This document shows, one piece after another, positions 10,283 to 18,203 of a DNA stretch of 64,000 nucleotides. Made by a program: the position numbers and the translations under genes. Under the pieces are notes generated by a model. It did no database searches and was not told the origin of the DNA. It was given only the letters and a program-made list of their open reading frames with translations. Numbering within the stretch: position 1 is the stretch's first letter; every line of letters starts with the position of its first letter. This DNA is from Haliscomenobacter sp. (GTDB lineage: Bacteria; Bacteroidota; Bacteroidia; Chitinophagales; Saprospiraceae): positions 124,001 through 188,000 of the forward strand of contig JADJHZ010000006.1 in assembly GCA_016707205.1 (NCBI GenBank), read 5' to 3'.

Positions 10283-11370
10283 CGATGCGCTGCGTGTTCC
10301 GTAACGACGGGTTTGAAACCCGCCGCTACGGATCCTACGCTCCTGGAGGTATTGCAAAAAGCGATCGTATCCACGCCATCCGCGTAGTCCCATAATTCCG
10401 GCGCCTGCGTCGTACCAAATGGGATCGTCTCCAGTTGTAAAAGCCCTGGAGCCGCCACTACGCATTGGATCTCTTCCTTCCGGGCGTTAATCTGCGCTTC
10501 TACTTCCTCCAGATCGTCGTAATACGAATAGTGCAACCCGGCAATCCGGGAAGCAATGGCGCGATCCTCCGTGAGCAGTAGACAGCCATTCATCTTAAAG
10601 TCCACCTTGTTGATAATGTACAACGCGTAGTTGTAGTCGTAATTATGCCGGAATTTGTCATGGAGGATCAGATGCTGGTAATCCTGATGAAGGCGCTCCA
10701 GGAAGGGCTCAAACGCAAAGTCCCGGGGCACAAAAATTTTGGATACGTTCCGGCAGCCGAGGCCGAAATATTGGAAAATATCTTTTCCGAGAAGGAAAAC
10801 CTCCTCCCCGGATTCCTTTCCGGTAAGCACGCCCACGGCGTTCCGGTTTTTGCGGATAATGTGGGGATACTTCCCAAAATACGACTCAAAATACCTGGCG
10901 GAATTGTTGCTTCCGGTAGCGATTACCGCGTCAAAATTCCGAAGCCGGGAAACGAAATCCGTATACCCGCTAACCCGGGAGTCAAACAAAGCCATCACCT
11001 CCGTCAAATGAGGCAGGAGATATGGATCTTTGTCCGAAAGTTTAACCTGCGCCCGATGACCGGAAACGAAAACGCTCAACCAATCGTGAAATCCCACCAA
11101 AGGGAGATTACCTGCCAGGACCAGGCCCACCGTTTTCGGCGCCCGGTTCTCCTCCAACGCATAAGGCGCCAGCCAGGCTTCTAATTTCTCTGGACGGAGC
11201 AACACGTCGGAGATCGCCGATAAAGAACCCTCCTGGTTTTCCAACGTAAACCAAGGGTTATCCCTTTGGGATGTTTCCATCACTGTAGCCAGGGGCTCAG
11301 GGCGCTCCCGAAGATAATCGCCCAACCGAACCAACAGGCGGAGGCGCTCTTGCAGCGGGATAAAGGTCAT
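10222..11370 (-). CDS. Acyl-CoA reductase (LuxC-like)
   Basis: A protein of up to 382 residues resembling the LuxC/acyl-CoA reductase family, which reduces acyl-CoA or acyl-ACP to aldehyde with NADPH. Seen are LVLAGNLPLVGFHDWLSV (nucleotide-binding region), VIATGSNNSARYFE, FGLGCRNVSKIFVP with the candidate catalytic cysteine, and QAPELWDYADGVDT near the end. Family members normally stop shortly after the ADGVDT segment. Here the frame runs on about 30 codons through a palindromic repeat, so the true C-terminus probably lies near 10,335-10,345 and may be frameshifted at a T5 run. The far end overlaps the convergent hydrolase gene. Confidence 0.75.
   Translation of the reverse strand: MTFIPLQERLRLLVRLGDYLRERPEPLATVMETSQRDNPWFTLENQEGSLSAISDVLLRPEKLEAWLAPYALEENRAPKTVGLVLAGNLPLVGFHDWLSVFVSGHRAQVKLSDKDPYLLPHLTEVMALFDSRVSGYTDFVSRLRNFDAVIATGSNNSARYFESYFGKYPHIIRKNRNAVGVLTGKESGEEVFLLGKDIFQYFGLGCRNVSKIFVPRDFAFEPFLERLHQDYQHLILHDKFRHNYDYNYALYIINKVDFKMNGCLLLTEDRAIASRIAGLHYSYYDDLEEVEAQINARKEEIQCVVAAPGLLQLETIPFGTTQAPELWDYADGVDTIAFCNTSRSVGSVAAGFKPVVTEHAAHRYWTTILLATMPWSKRTWAT
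10300..10335. repeat. Palindromic repeat GGGTTT-G-AAACCC with GCTACGG tail
   Basis: A short palindrome (GACGGGTTTGAAACCCGCC) with a GCTACGG tail sits between the convergent hydrolase and acyl-CoA reductase genes. It resembles in layout the CGGATT palindromes near 2,000, 20,100 and 21,455. It may also act as a weak bidirectional terminator. Confidence 0.5.
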
Positions 11371-11402
11371 CTGGTTAAGGTTTCACTTCACAAAATCACT
11401 TC

Positions 11403-12476
11403 TTACTTCTTGTCCAACAAGGCTTTACGGCTATCCACATAACCTCTCCAGGTATCCAGGGCGCTTTGAAAATCCGGGGGCAACTCGGTATCCAGTTGCA
11501 GGAATTTCCCGGTGCCGGGGTGAACAAAGCCTAGCGATTTGGCGTGCAGCGCATGCCGGGGAAGGAGGGTAAACACATGGTCGACAAAAAGCTTGTACTT
11601 GCTGAAAATCGTCCCCTTTACGATTTCATCCCCTCCGTACTTGCTGTCGTTAAACAGCGGGTGCCCCAGGTGCTTCATGTGGACCCGGATCTGGTGGGTT
11701 CTGCCGGTTTCCAGGTTGCATTTGATCAGCGTCACGTAATATAGCCGCTCCAGGACTTCGTAATGGGTTACCGCCCATTTGCCCTGGTCTCCATCCGGAA
11801 ATGCGGTAAATTCATCCCGAAACCTGGGATGGCGGCCAACGTGGGCGTCGATGGTTCCCAGATCGTACTTCGGGTCGCCCCAAACCAGCGCATAATAGGT
11901 GCGTTCGATGGTGTGGTAAAAAAACTGCTTGGCCAGGTGGTTCATGGCGTAGTCGTTTTTGGCCACCACCAGCAAGCCGGAAGTCTCTTTGTCTATCCGG
12001 TGAACCAAACCAACACGGTCCTGAAAATTGCCATCCGGAACTCTTACCTGCCCCAAATTAAAATAATAGGCCAGCCCATTCACCAGGGTATTTCTTGGGT
12101 GGCCCACCCCCGGATGCACCACCAAGCCGGCGGGTTTAAACACGACCAGGAGATCTTCGTCTTCATAGCGGATATCGAGCGGAATATTCTGCGGGATGAG
12201 TTTGGTAGGGTCGCCCTGCTGCTTGGGAAGGATCAGCTTGATTTCCTGGCGGGGCTTGACCTTGAAATTAGGCTTAACCTCCTGTTCGTCCACCAGAATA
12301 GCCCCCGCCTTGATCGCGTTCTGGATCCGGTTGCGGGATACATTCGACAGACGATCCATCAGGAACTTGTCGATGCGGACCGGTTCCTGCCCCGAGTCTA
12401 CCCGGATGAACTGATACTCGTAGTACTCTTCATCGCTAAATAGGTCGGAACTCTTTTCCTCCCGATCGTTCTGCAT
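11403..12476 (-). CDS. rluD: RluD-family 23S rRNA pseudouridine synthase
   Basis: A 357-residue RluA/RluD-type pseudouridine synthase. An N-terminal S4 RNA-binding domain (RIDKFLMDRLSNVSRNRIQN) is followed by the catalytic domain with GLVHRIDKETSGLLVVAKN, which contains the catalytic aspartate. ETGRTHQIRVHMKHLGHPLFND is the conserved RNA/uracil pocket motif. The enzyme isomerises uridines in helix 69 of 23S rRNA. Its acidic N-terminal extension (about 25 residues) is common in Bacteroidota. It lies 32 bases upstream of the acyl-CoA reductase on the same strand. RluC-type specificity cannot be ruled out. Confidence 0.85.
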   Translation of the reverse strand: MQNDREEKSSDLFSDEEYYEYQFIRVDSGQEPVRIDKFLMDRLSNVSRNRIQNAIKAGAILVDEQEVKPNFKVKPRQEIKLILPKQQGDPTKLIPQNIPLDIRYEDEDLLVVFKPAGLVVHPGVGHPRNTLVNGLAYYFNLGQVRVPDGNFQDRVGLVHRIDKETSGLLVVAKNDYAMNHLAKQFFYHTIERTYYALVWGDPKYDLGTIDAHVGRHPRFRDEFTAFPDGDQGKWAVTHYEVLERLYYVTLIKCNLETGRTHQIRVHMKHLGHPLFNDSKYGGDEIVKGTIFSKYKLFVDHVFTLLPRHALHAKSLGFVHPGTGKFLQLDTELPPDFQSALDTWRGYVDSRKALLDKK

Positions 12477-12678
12477 TATCCCGGCTGTTTATTATTATGT
12501 TGAGGGATACCCAAAATAAAGTGGCTTGCCATTTTAACTCAAAATTATTTGTATATGACGGCAGAAAGTTTTTCGCAAACCACTTTCTCGTCGGTATAAA
12601 TGGTAAAAATACACACTCTTCCCTGGAGCATCCAACGCTTTTTTTGTTTTTTTGCCCCACACGTAAAATATAGAAACA

Positions 12679-12807
12679 ATGAAGGAAGGAAAAGGGTTTG
12701 GTTCTCTATGCGTACACGACCTGGAAGATAGGCGCATGAATAAGCAACTTTCGATTGGAATCGAAACCGTAGAAGACATCCTGGCTGATCTGGATCAGGC
12801 GCTGTAA
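12679..12807 (+). pseudogene. Possible C-terminal remnant of a Cys/Met-metabolism PLP enzyme
   Basis: A 42-codon frame whose end, QLSIGIETVEDILADLDQAL, matches the conserved C-terminal tail of the trans-sulfuration PLP enzymes (cystathionine gamma-synthase/lyase, O-acetylhomoserine sulfhydrylase). No upstream part of such an enzyme is present; the preceding ~200 bases are unrelated intergenic DNA. It therefore looks like the stub left by a deletion. The match is from memory of the family, so a chance resemblance remains possible. The rest of 12,477-12,823 holds nothing else I can support. Confidence 0.45.
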
Positions 12808-12823
12808 CGCGAATTTCGTCAGG

Positions 12824-13607
12824 TCAGGGCCTGATCCGTCTTATGAATTCAAGGGTGCTTTGGCGGACATCGGCGGTTTCCTCCAGGGCCTTGATGTAAG
12901 CGCTTCCGATAATTGCCCCCTGGGCATATTGGCAGGCCGTGTTATATGCTTCCCGCGTCGAAATCCCAAATCCGATCAGTCTGGGATTGCGCAACCCCAT
13001 GGCGTTGATCCGTTCAAAGTAAGCGATTTGCTTATCGGAAATCCCCGATTTAGTGCCGGTAATCGAGGAGTCGGAAACCATATAGATGAACCCCCGCGTA
13101 AGTTCATCGATCTTGCGGATCCGCTCCTCCGGGGTTTGCGGGGTGATCAAAAAGCTGATGGCCAGGCCGGCCTGCTCCACGAGCGCCTTGTAATGGGTTT
13201 CGTATTCCAAAAGGGAAGGTCTGGAAGGATCAGTCCGTCGACGCCAGCCTCTTTGCATTTTGCGAAAAACGGGCTTCGCCGTATTGCATGACCTGATTGA
13301 AATAGCCCATCAGGATGAGGGGAGTGCGGATCTGTTCCCGCACAACCTGGATCTGATCGAAGAGCCAGGGAAGGGTTGTCCCTTTGCGCAGCGCGGCGGC
13401 GCCGCTTTCCTGAATCGTTGGGCCATCGGCAAGCGGGTCGGAATAGGGCATGCCGATCTCGATCAGGTCGGCGCCCGCCTCTTCGAGCGCAGACAGGGTT
13501 GCAGGGAAGTCCTTCGGGTCTGGATAGCCTGCCGTGAAGTAGATATTCAACACCCCTTCCGGTTTCCGTTGAAAAAGGTCCTGAATGCGGTTGGATGGTT
13601 GTTCCAT
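12824..13607 (-). pseudogene. trpA: Tryptophan synthase alpha chain, two single-base deletions
   Basis: Tryptophan synthase alpha subunit, which cleaves indole-3-glycerol phosphate to indole and glyceraldehyde 3-phosphate in the last step of the pathway. The first frame gives NIYFTAGYPDP, a start with catalytic glutamate DLIEIGMPYSDPLADGPTIQ, and ILMGYFNQ. It then breaks at a T5 run near 13,265-13,269. The middle reads AKCKEAGVDGLILPDLP in a second frame, and a second break near 13,209-13,215 leads into LLEYETHYK...FIYMVSDSSITGTK. Repairing both gives about 261 residues, the normal length. The rest of the trp operon is intact, so assembly indels are at least as likely as true loss. Confidence 0.85.
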
Positions 13608-13644
13608 GGTAAATTATTAGTCAAAACCCTTTTAGTTAGCCTAA

Positions 13645-14829
13645 TCAATGTGCCTCCAGATGCCGGATATAAGCGGCCAAGTCTTTGTCCCCTCTTCCGG
13701 AAAGGCAGATCACCAGCACCTCGTCCGGCTCAAAGCGGATTTTGTTCAGGGCGGAAAACGCATGGGCGGTTTCCAGAGCAGGAATGATCCCTTCTTTTCT
13801 GGCTACGTCAAAAGCGGAGGCCAGGGCTTCTTCATCGGTCACGGCCACCGCTTCGGCACGGCCGGTTTGGATCAAATGGGCATGCAGCGGCCCGATACCG
13901 GGATAGTCCAATCCGGCGGAAATGGAATGCGGTTCCACAATTTGTCCATCTAACGTTTGCATCAGCAGCGTGCGGCTACCGTGGATGATCCCCCTGGTCC
14001 CCAGCACGCTGGTAGCCGCCGACCGGCCGGAGTCTACGCCCTCTCCAGCCGCTTCAACGGCAATCAGGCGAACTTCCGGAGCATTCAGATAATGGTAAAA
14101 AGCGCCGGCGGCATTGCTTCCCCCGCCTACGCAGGCAATGACGGCATGCGGATTCTCCTGTCCGGTTTTTTCCAGCAACTGAGCTTTCATTTCCTGGCTG
14201 ATTACCGATTGAAACCGGGCTACCATATCCGGGTAGGGATGCGGCCCCACGACCGAACCGATGATGTAGTGTGTGTCGACCGGGTTGTTGATCCAATCCC
14301 GGATCGCTTCGTTAGTGGCGTCTTTCAGGGTTTGGCTTCCACTGGTGGCCGGCCGCACTTCTGCCCCCAGCATGCGCATGCGGGCCACATTGGGCGCCTG
14401 GCGCTCTATGTCTACCGAGCCCATATACACGATGCATTGCATTCCCATCAGCGCGCAGACGGTGGCGGTGGCAACGCCGTGCTGCCCGGCGCCGGTTTCG
14501 GCAATGATCCGGGTTTTACCCAATCGCCGGGCCAACAGGATTTGCCCGATGGTGTTGTTGATTTTATGGGCGCCGGTATGGCATAAATCCTCCCGTTTTA
14601 AATAAATCTGCGCTCCGTATTGCTCCGATAAGCGTTCGGCCAGGAATAAAGGCGTCGGCCGACCGACATAATCTTTGAGCAAATGCTGGAATTGCTGCTG
14701 AAATCCCGGTTCCTGAGTGATTTCGAGGTAGTTTTTACGAAGTTCTTCCACATTTGAGTAGAGCATTTCCGGGATAAACGCCCCGCCAAACTCCCCGTAA
14801 TATCCATTTTCATCTACTGCGATCGTCAT
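13645..14829 (-). CDS. trpB: Tryptophan synthase beta chain
   Basis: A 394-residue PLP enzyme that condenses indole with serine to make tryptophan. It shows the PLP-lysine motif LKREDLCHTGAHKINNTIGQ and the phosphate-binding loop CVGGGSNAAGAFYHYL. It also shows ETGAGQHGVATA and the C-terminal LSGRGDKDL serine-binding region. Full length for the TrpB1 type that pairs with TrpA. It follows trpF by 28 bases and precedes trpA by 37, within the trpEGDCFBA operon. Confidence 0.97.
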   Translation of the reverse strand: MTIAVDENGYYGEFGGAFIPEMLYSNVEELRKNYLEITQEPGFQQQFQHLLKDYVGRPTPLFLAERLSEQYGAQIYLKREDLCHTGAHKINNTIGQILLARRLGKTRIIAETGAGQHGVATATVCALMGMQCIVYMGSVDIERQAPNVARMRMLGAEVRPATSGSQTLKDATNEAIRDWINNPVDTHYIIGSVVGPHPYPDMVARFQSVISQEMKAQLLEKTGQENPHAVIACVGGGSNAAGAFYHYLNAPEVRLIAVEAAGEGVDSGRSAATSVLGTRGIIHGSRTLLMQTLDGQIVEPHSISAGLDYPGIGPLHAHLIQTGRAEAVAVTDEEALASAFDVARKEGIIPALETAHAFSALNKIRFEPDEVLVICLSGRGDKDLAAYIRHLEAH

Positions 14830-14857
14830 GGCCGTTCTTTTTATTCATTCAAAGAAA

Positions 14858-15526
14858 TTATGTCTTATTTATCAAGGACAAAAACGCCTGGATCTTTTGT
14901 ACCTCTTTCACTCCGGGAGCGCTTTCAAACCGGCTGTTCAAATCGATCCCTGCGAACAGAGGATGCTGGAGTTGATCCAGCGCCCCGGCTGAATCCGGGC
15001 CGATCCCTCCGCTAAGCAAAAAAGGAATCGGTCCCTTGTACGATTCAAGCAAACCCCAGTCGAAGGACTGTCCCGTGCCGCCATACTCCTGCCCCTTGGT
15101 GTCAAAAAGGACCCATTTGCAAAAAGGGGCATAGGCGGCAACTTCATTAAAAGAAAACCCATCGCCTACGGAAAAGGCCTTGATGAGTTCTGCCCGGCGC
15201 ATACTGGTCATCGACCATAAATTCATCAGTTCAGCGCAATAGGCCGGGCTTTCCTCCCCATGAAGCTGCACGAAGTCCAGCTCGTAGTCGTGGACCCGGT
15301 TCAAAACGTCCTCAATTTCCGCATTGACAAATACGCCCACCCGCTGCACCCCTTGCAGGCTAATGGAAGCCGGAGAAGCCAGCCACTTTTCCAGCTTACT
15401 CCCTTTGACATAGCGGGGAGACTTGGGGTAGAAGATGAACCCGATCATATCCGGGGTCAATGCGGCAACCTCCAGAATATTATCGGGATCCCGCATCCCG
15501 CAGACTTTGATTATCAAACGGCTCAT
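14858..15526 (-). CDS. trpF: Phosphoribosylanthranilate isomerase
   Basis: A 222-residue TIM-barrel isomerase converting phosphoribosylanthranilate to CdRP. Motifs are IKVCGMRDPDN at the N-terminus with the catalytic cysteine, FVQLHGEESPAYC, LFDTKGQEYGGTGQSFDW with the catalytic aspartate, and LSGGIGPDSA for phosphate binding. I chose the ATG at 15,526 because it overlaps the trpC stop (ATGA) and gives the family N-terminus; an upstream in-frame ATG lies inside trpC. Translational coupling to trpC is likely. Confidence 0.94.
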   Translation of the reverse strand: MSRLIIKVCGMRDPDNILEVAALTPDMIGFIFYPKSPRYVKGSKLEKWLASPASISLQGVQRVGVFVNAEIEDVLNRVHDYELDFVQLHGEESPAYCAELMNLWSMTSMRRAELIKAFSVGDGFSFNEVAAYAPFCKWVLFDTKGQEYGGTGQSFDWGLLESYKGPIPFLLSGGIGPDSAGALDQLQHPLFAGIDLNSRFESAPGVKEVQKIQAFLSLINKT

Positions 15527-16338
15527 GCAATGGCATTTTTTAGCAGGTCCTCCAACTGGCGCAACTGCTGGATGAAATCCTGGCATTTTTTTTCGGGCGC
15601 TGCATCCTGCATAAAATGCTCTCCCATCAAAAATCCTTTATAACCAATATCCTTCAGTTCCACGATGACCGCCGGATCGTTTATCCCGCTTTCTGAAACG
15701 GCAAGCGCTTCCGAAGGGATGGAAGCAAACAACTCGATAGACGTTTGCACCGAAACCGTCATAGTCTTCAAATTGCGGTTATTGACGCCCAGGAGTTTAA
15801 TTTCAGGTATCCAATGGTCCAATTCTTCCGCAGCGTGCACCTCCATGAGGACTTCCAGCCCCAGGGAGGCCGCTGTTTGGGCTAATTGGCGCAACCGGTC
15901 TTTCTCCAGGCAGGCCGCAATGAGGAGAATGGCGTCGGCCCCTATGGATTTGGCCTCTACAATTTGGTATTCATCGACGATAAAATCTTTTCTCAAGATG
16001 GGGCAAGCGTTAAATTTCCGGGCTTCGGACAGGTCGCCGTTACTTCCGCCAAAAAATGGCTCGTCGGTGAGGACCGACAACGCAGAAGCGCCCGCCTGCA
16101 CATACCCGATGGTCACCTGCTCCACGGAGGCGCCGGGGTTGATATCGCCTTTAGAAGGCGAACGGCGCTTAAACTCCGCAATGATCCCGCTTTTGTCCGC
16201 CCGGAGCAGGGACTGGCGGAGGGAAACCGCCGGTGTTTCGAAAAAAATGGATTGCTCCAGCCATTTGACCGGGTAGCGTTCTTTTCTGGAGGCGACTTCT
16301 TTTCGCTTATGGGCTACAATATCATCGAGAATGTTCAT
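15523..16338 (-). CDS. trpC: Indole-3-glycerol phosphate synthase
   Basis: A 271-residue TIM-barrel enzyme that closes the indole ring from CdRP. Visible are IIAEFKRRSPSKGDI with the catalytic lysine region, SVLTDEPFFGGS, LRKDFIVDEYQI, LLGVNNRNLKTM and AVSESGINDPA. Standard length. It sits 48 bases downstream of trpD and overlaps trpF by four bases. Confidence 0.96.
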   Translation of the reverse strand: MNILDDIVAHKRKEVASRKERYPVKWLEQSIFFETPAVSLRQSLLRADKSGIIAEFKRRSPSKGDINPGASVEQVTIGYVQAGASALSVLTDEPFFGGSNGDLSEARKFNACPILRKDFIVDEYQIVEAKSIGADAILLIAACLEKDRLRQLAQTAASLGLEVLMEVHAAEELDHWIPEIKLLGVNNRNLKTMTVSVQTSIELFASIPSEALAVSESGINDPAVIVELKDIGYKGFLMGEHFMQDAAPEKKCQDFIQQLRQLEDLLKNAIA

Positions 16339-16386
16339 AGGTCGTCATTTTTTAACCGCAATGATGCCGGCGAACAGGGTAAAAAC

Positions 16387-17382
16387 CTAAGCACTGATTT
16401 CCAGTAATTTCCGCAAAAGCTGGTAAGCACGTCCGCTTTCGACGCTTTCGCGGGCTTCCGCGATGCAATCCTCCAGCGAGCGCTCCGGGCGGACGACCTG
16501 GATTGCCAGGCCGGCATTGGCCAGCACGGCGTTTTTCTGGGCCGGCGTGGCTTTATCTTGAAGCACCTGCAGAAAGATATCCCCTGCTTCCTGAGCGGTA
16601 TCGCCCCCATGCAGATCGCTTTGTTTTACGAGAGCAAATCCCAATTCTCTGGGGGAAAGAATGCGTTCGCTGTCGTTGGTACAAATTTTAAAATCCCCGG
16701 TAAGGGAGACCTCGTCATAGCCATCCAGCGCGTACACGATAGCAAACCGGCGGCCAGACTGCTGCATAATGTACTGATACATCCGCAGCAGTTCCATGCT
16801 GAACGTTCCGAAGAGCTGGAACCGGGGCTGAACGGGGTTGACCAGTGGCCCCAGCATGTTAAAAAACGTCTTGGTTCCCAGTTGTCTGCGCACCGGAACG
16901 ACGGCTTTCAGGGCCGGGTGAAACAACGGCGCGTGGAGGAAACACATATTGGCGGTGTCCAATTGCCTCCGTAACGTGTCCTGGTCGTTGGTGAACTTAT
17001 ATCCCAATTGCAGCAGCACATCTGAGGAGCCCACGGCGGAAGAAACCCCATAGCTACCATGTTTGCTGACTTTGTAGCCCGCACCGGCCACCACCATACA
17101 GGAAGCGGTGGAAATATTGAAGGTGTTTTTGCCATCCCCGCCGGTGCCGACCACGTCGATCGTATCTACGCCCTGGAGATCCAAGGGTATGCACAGTTCC
17201 AAAAGCGCATCCCGAAAACCCTGGAGTTCGGACAGCGTTATGGGGCGCATGTTATAAACCGTCGTGAAAGCCGCCACCTGAATCTCGTTGAAGTGGTTTT
17301 CCGCGATCCCGACAAGAATAGCCTTCGCTTCGGCCCGGCTGAGCTTGTCGTGCTCGTATAGTCTGGAGAGGATGTTTTTCAT
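16387..17382 (-). CDS. trpD: Anthranilate phosphoribosyltransferase
   Basis: A 331-residue enzyme that transfers phosphoribose from PRPP to anthranilate. It carries the PRPP-binding VDVVGTGGDGKNTFNIST and the anthranilate-site motif SKHGSYGVSSAVGSSDVL. The usual KHGNRAVSS is here KHGSYGVSS, a modest variation in the family motif. FNMLGPLVNP and a VYALDGYDE segment complete the fold. It follows trpG by 108 bases within the operon. Confidence 0.95.
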   Translation of the reverse strand: MKNILSRLYEHDKLSRAEAKAILVGIAENHFNEIQVAAFTTVYNMRPITLSELQGFRDALLELCIPLDLQGVDTIDVVGTGGDGKNTFNISTASCMVVAGAGYKVSKHGSYGVSSAVGSSDVLLQLGYKFTNDQDTLRRQLDTANMCFLHAPLFHPALKAVVPVRRQLGTKTFFNMLGPLVNPVQPRFQLFGTFSMELLRMYQYIMQQSGRRFAIVYALDGYDEVSLTGDFKICTNDSERILSPRELGFALVKQSDLHGGDTAQEAGDIFLQVLQDKATPAQKNAVLANAGLAIQVVRPERSLEDCIAEARESVESGRAYQLLRKLLEISA

Positions 17383-17490
17383 AGATGATTAAACCTGGAT
17401 AATACGTAATTGTTGTCTGCCTGCGTTAAGACTTCCCCAAGTGAGGCCCCACTGCAAATTTTAAAATCTCGGCATCTTACAGGGATGACT

Positions 17491-18111
17491 TCAAATCGCT
17501 GCGGGCCTGGACGCTGCCTTCAGCTCCCGGACTTTGCGGGAGGCATATTCCAAAAAATTCTTCAGCATCGGCTTACCCAGCGGAGTCATGATGGATTCCG
17601 GGTGGAACTGCACCCCAAATACGTCGTGCTCGCGATGCCGAAACGCCATAACTTCTCCTTGGGCATCTCTGGCCGTCACCTGAAGACAGTCCGGTATGCT
17701 GCCTTTTTCCACTACCCAGCTATGATAGCGGCCGGCCTCAACCTCCGATGGCAACCCTTCAAATAAAATACTGGACCCGGCATCGCAAAAAACCGGAGTG
17801 GAAATCCCATGGTACACCTGGGTCAGGTTCTGAAGGACGCCCCCAAAGGCCTCCCCAATCGCCTGGTGCCCAAGACAAACCCCCAGGATGATCTTTTCCG
17901 CTGCGTACCGTTGCAGCAACGCCGGCATGATCCCCGCCTCCGACGGCAGCCCCGGCCCCGGCGACAGCACGATCACATCGTACCGGCCTACCGCCTCCAG
18001 GGAAATGGCGTCATTGCGAAAAACGTCCACCTTACTCCCCAGCAACTCCTGCAGGTATTGCACCAGATTATAGGTAAACGAATCGTAATTATCTAAAACC
18101 AAAATATGCAT
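17491..18111 (-). CDS. trpG: Anthranilate synthase component II (glutamine amidotransferase)
   Basis: A 206-residue class I glutamine amidotransferase that feeds ammonia to TrpE. The triad is visible: the nucleophile in GVCLGHQAIGEAFGG, and the His/Glu pair in FGVQFHPESIMTPLG. It begins LVLDNYDSFTYNLVQYL, the classic TrpG/PabA start. The position directly after trpE supports TrpG over PabA, though such subunits can serve both enzymes. Confidence 0.94.
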   Translation of the reverse strand: MHILVLDNYDSFTYNLVQYLQELLGSKVDVFRNDAISLEAVGRYDVIVLSPGPGLPSEAGIMPALLQRYAAEKIILGVCLGHQAIGEAFGGVLQNLTQVYHGISTPVFCDAGSSILFEGLPSEVEAGRYHSWVVEKGSIPDCLQVTARDAQGEVMAFRHREHDVFGVQFHPESIMTPLGKPMLKNFLEYASRKVRELKAASRPAAI

Positions 18112-18114
18112 GCG

Positions 18115-18195
18115 ATGTACGATTTACAATATACGATGTCCGATTTACGGTAGACGGAACTACATCCTCTACATCCTCTTACATCCCCTACCTCC
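18115..18195. repeat. Microrepeat arrays (TACGATT-type and TACATCCTC-type) between trpE and trpG
   Basis: The trpE-trpG gap contains a run of TACGATTTACAATATACGATG-like heptads followed by several TACATCCTC-like nonamers. The same two unit types recur at 41,439-41,509 and 41,621-41,709, and the nonamer also at 21,596-21,625. No coding potential is apparent. Confidence 0.6.
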
Positions 18196-18203
18196 TCCGT
18201 ATC

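Noticed and set aside
9401..10465. 354-codon minus-strand frame opposite the T9SS hydrolase
   Set aside because: The opposite strand carries family motifs and a sorting domain. The frame only picks up a few acyl-CoA reductase codons (RFLQYLQE) that hint at a frameshift in that gene.
12534..12779. Minus-strand frame of 81 codons between rluD and trpA
   Set aside because: It overlaps the PLP-enzyme-like remnant and the noncoding leader, has no start context and no domain.
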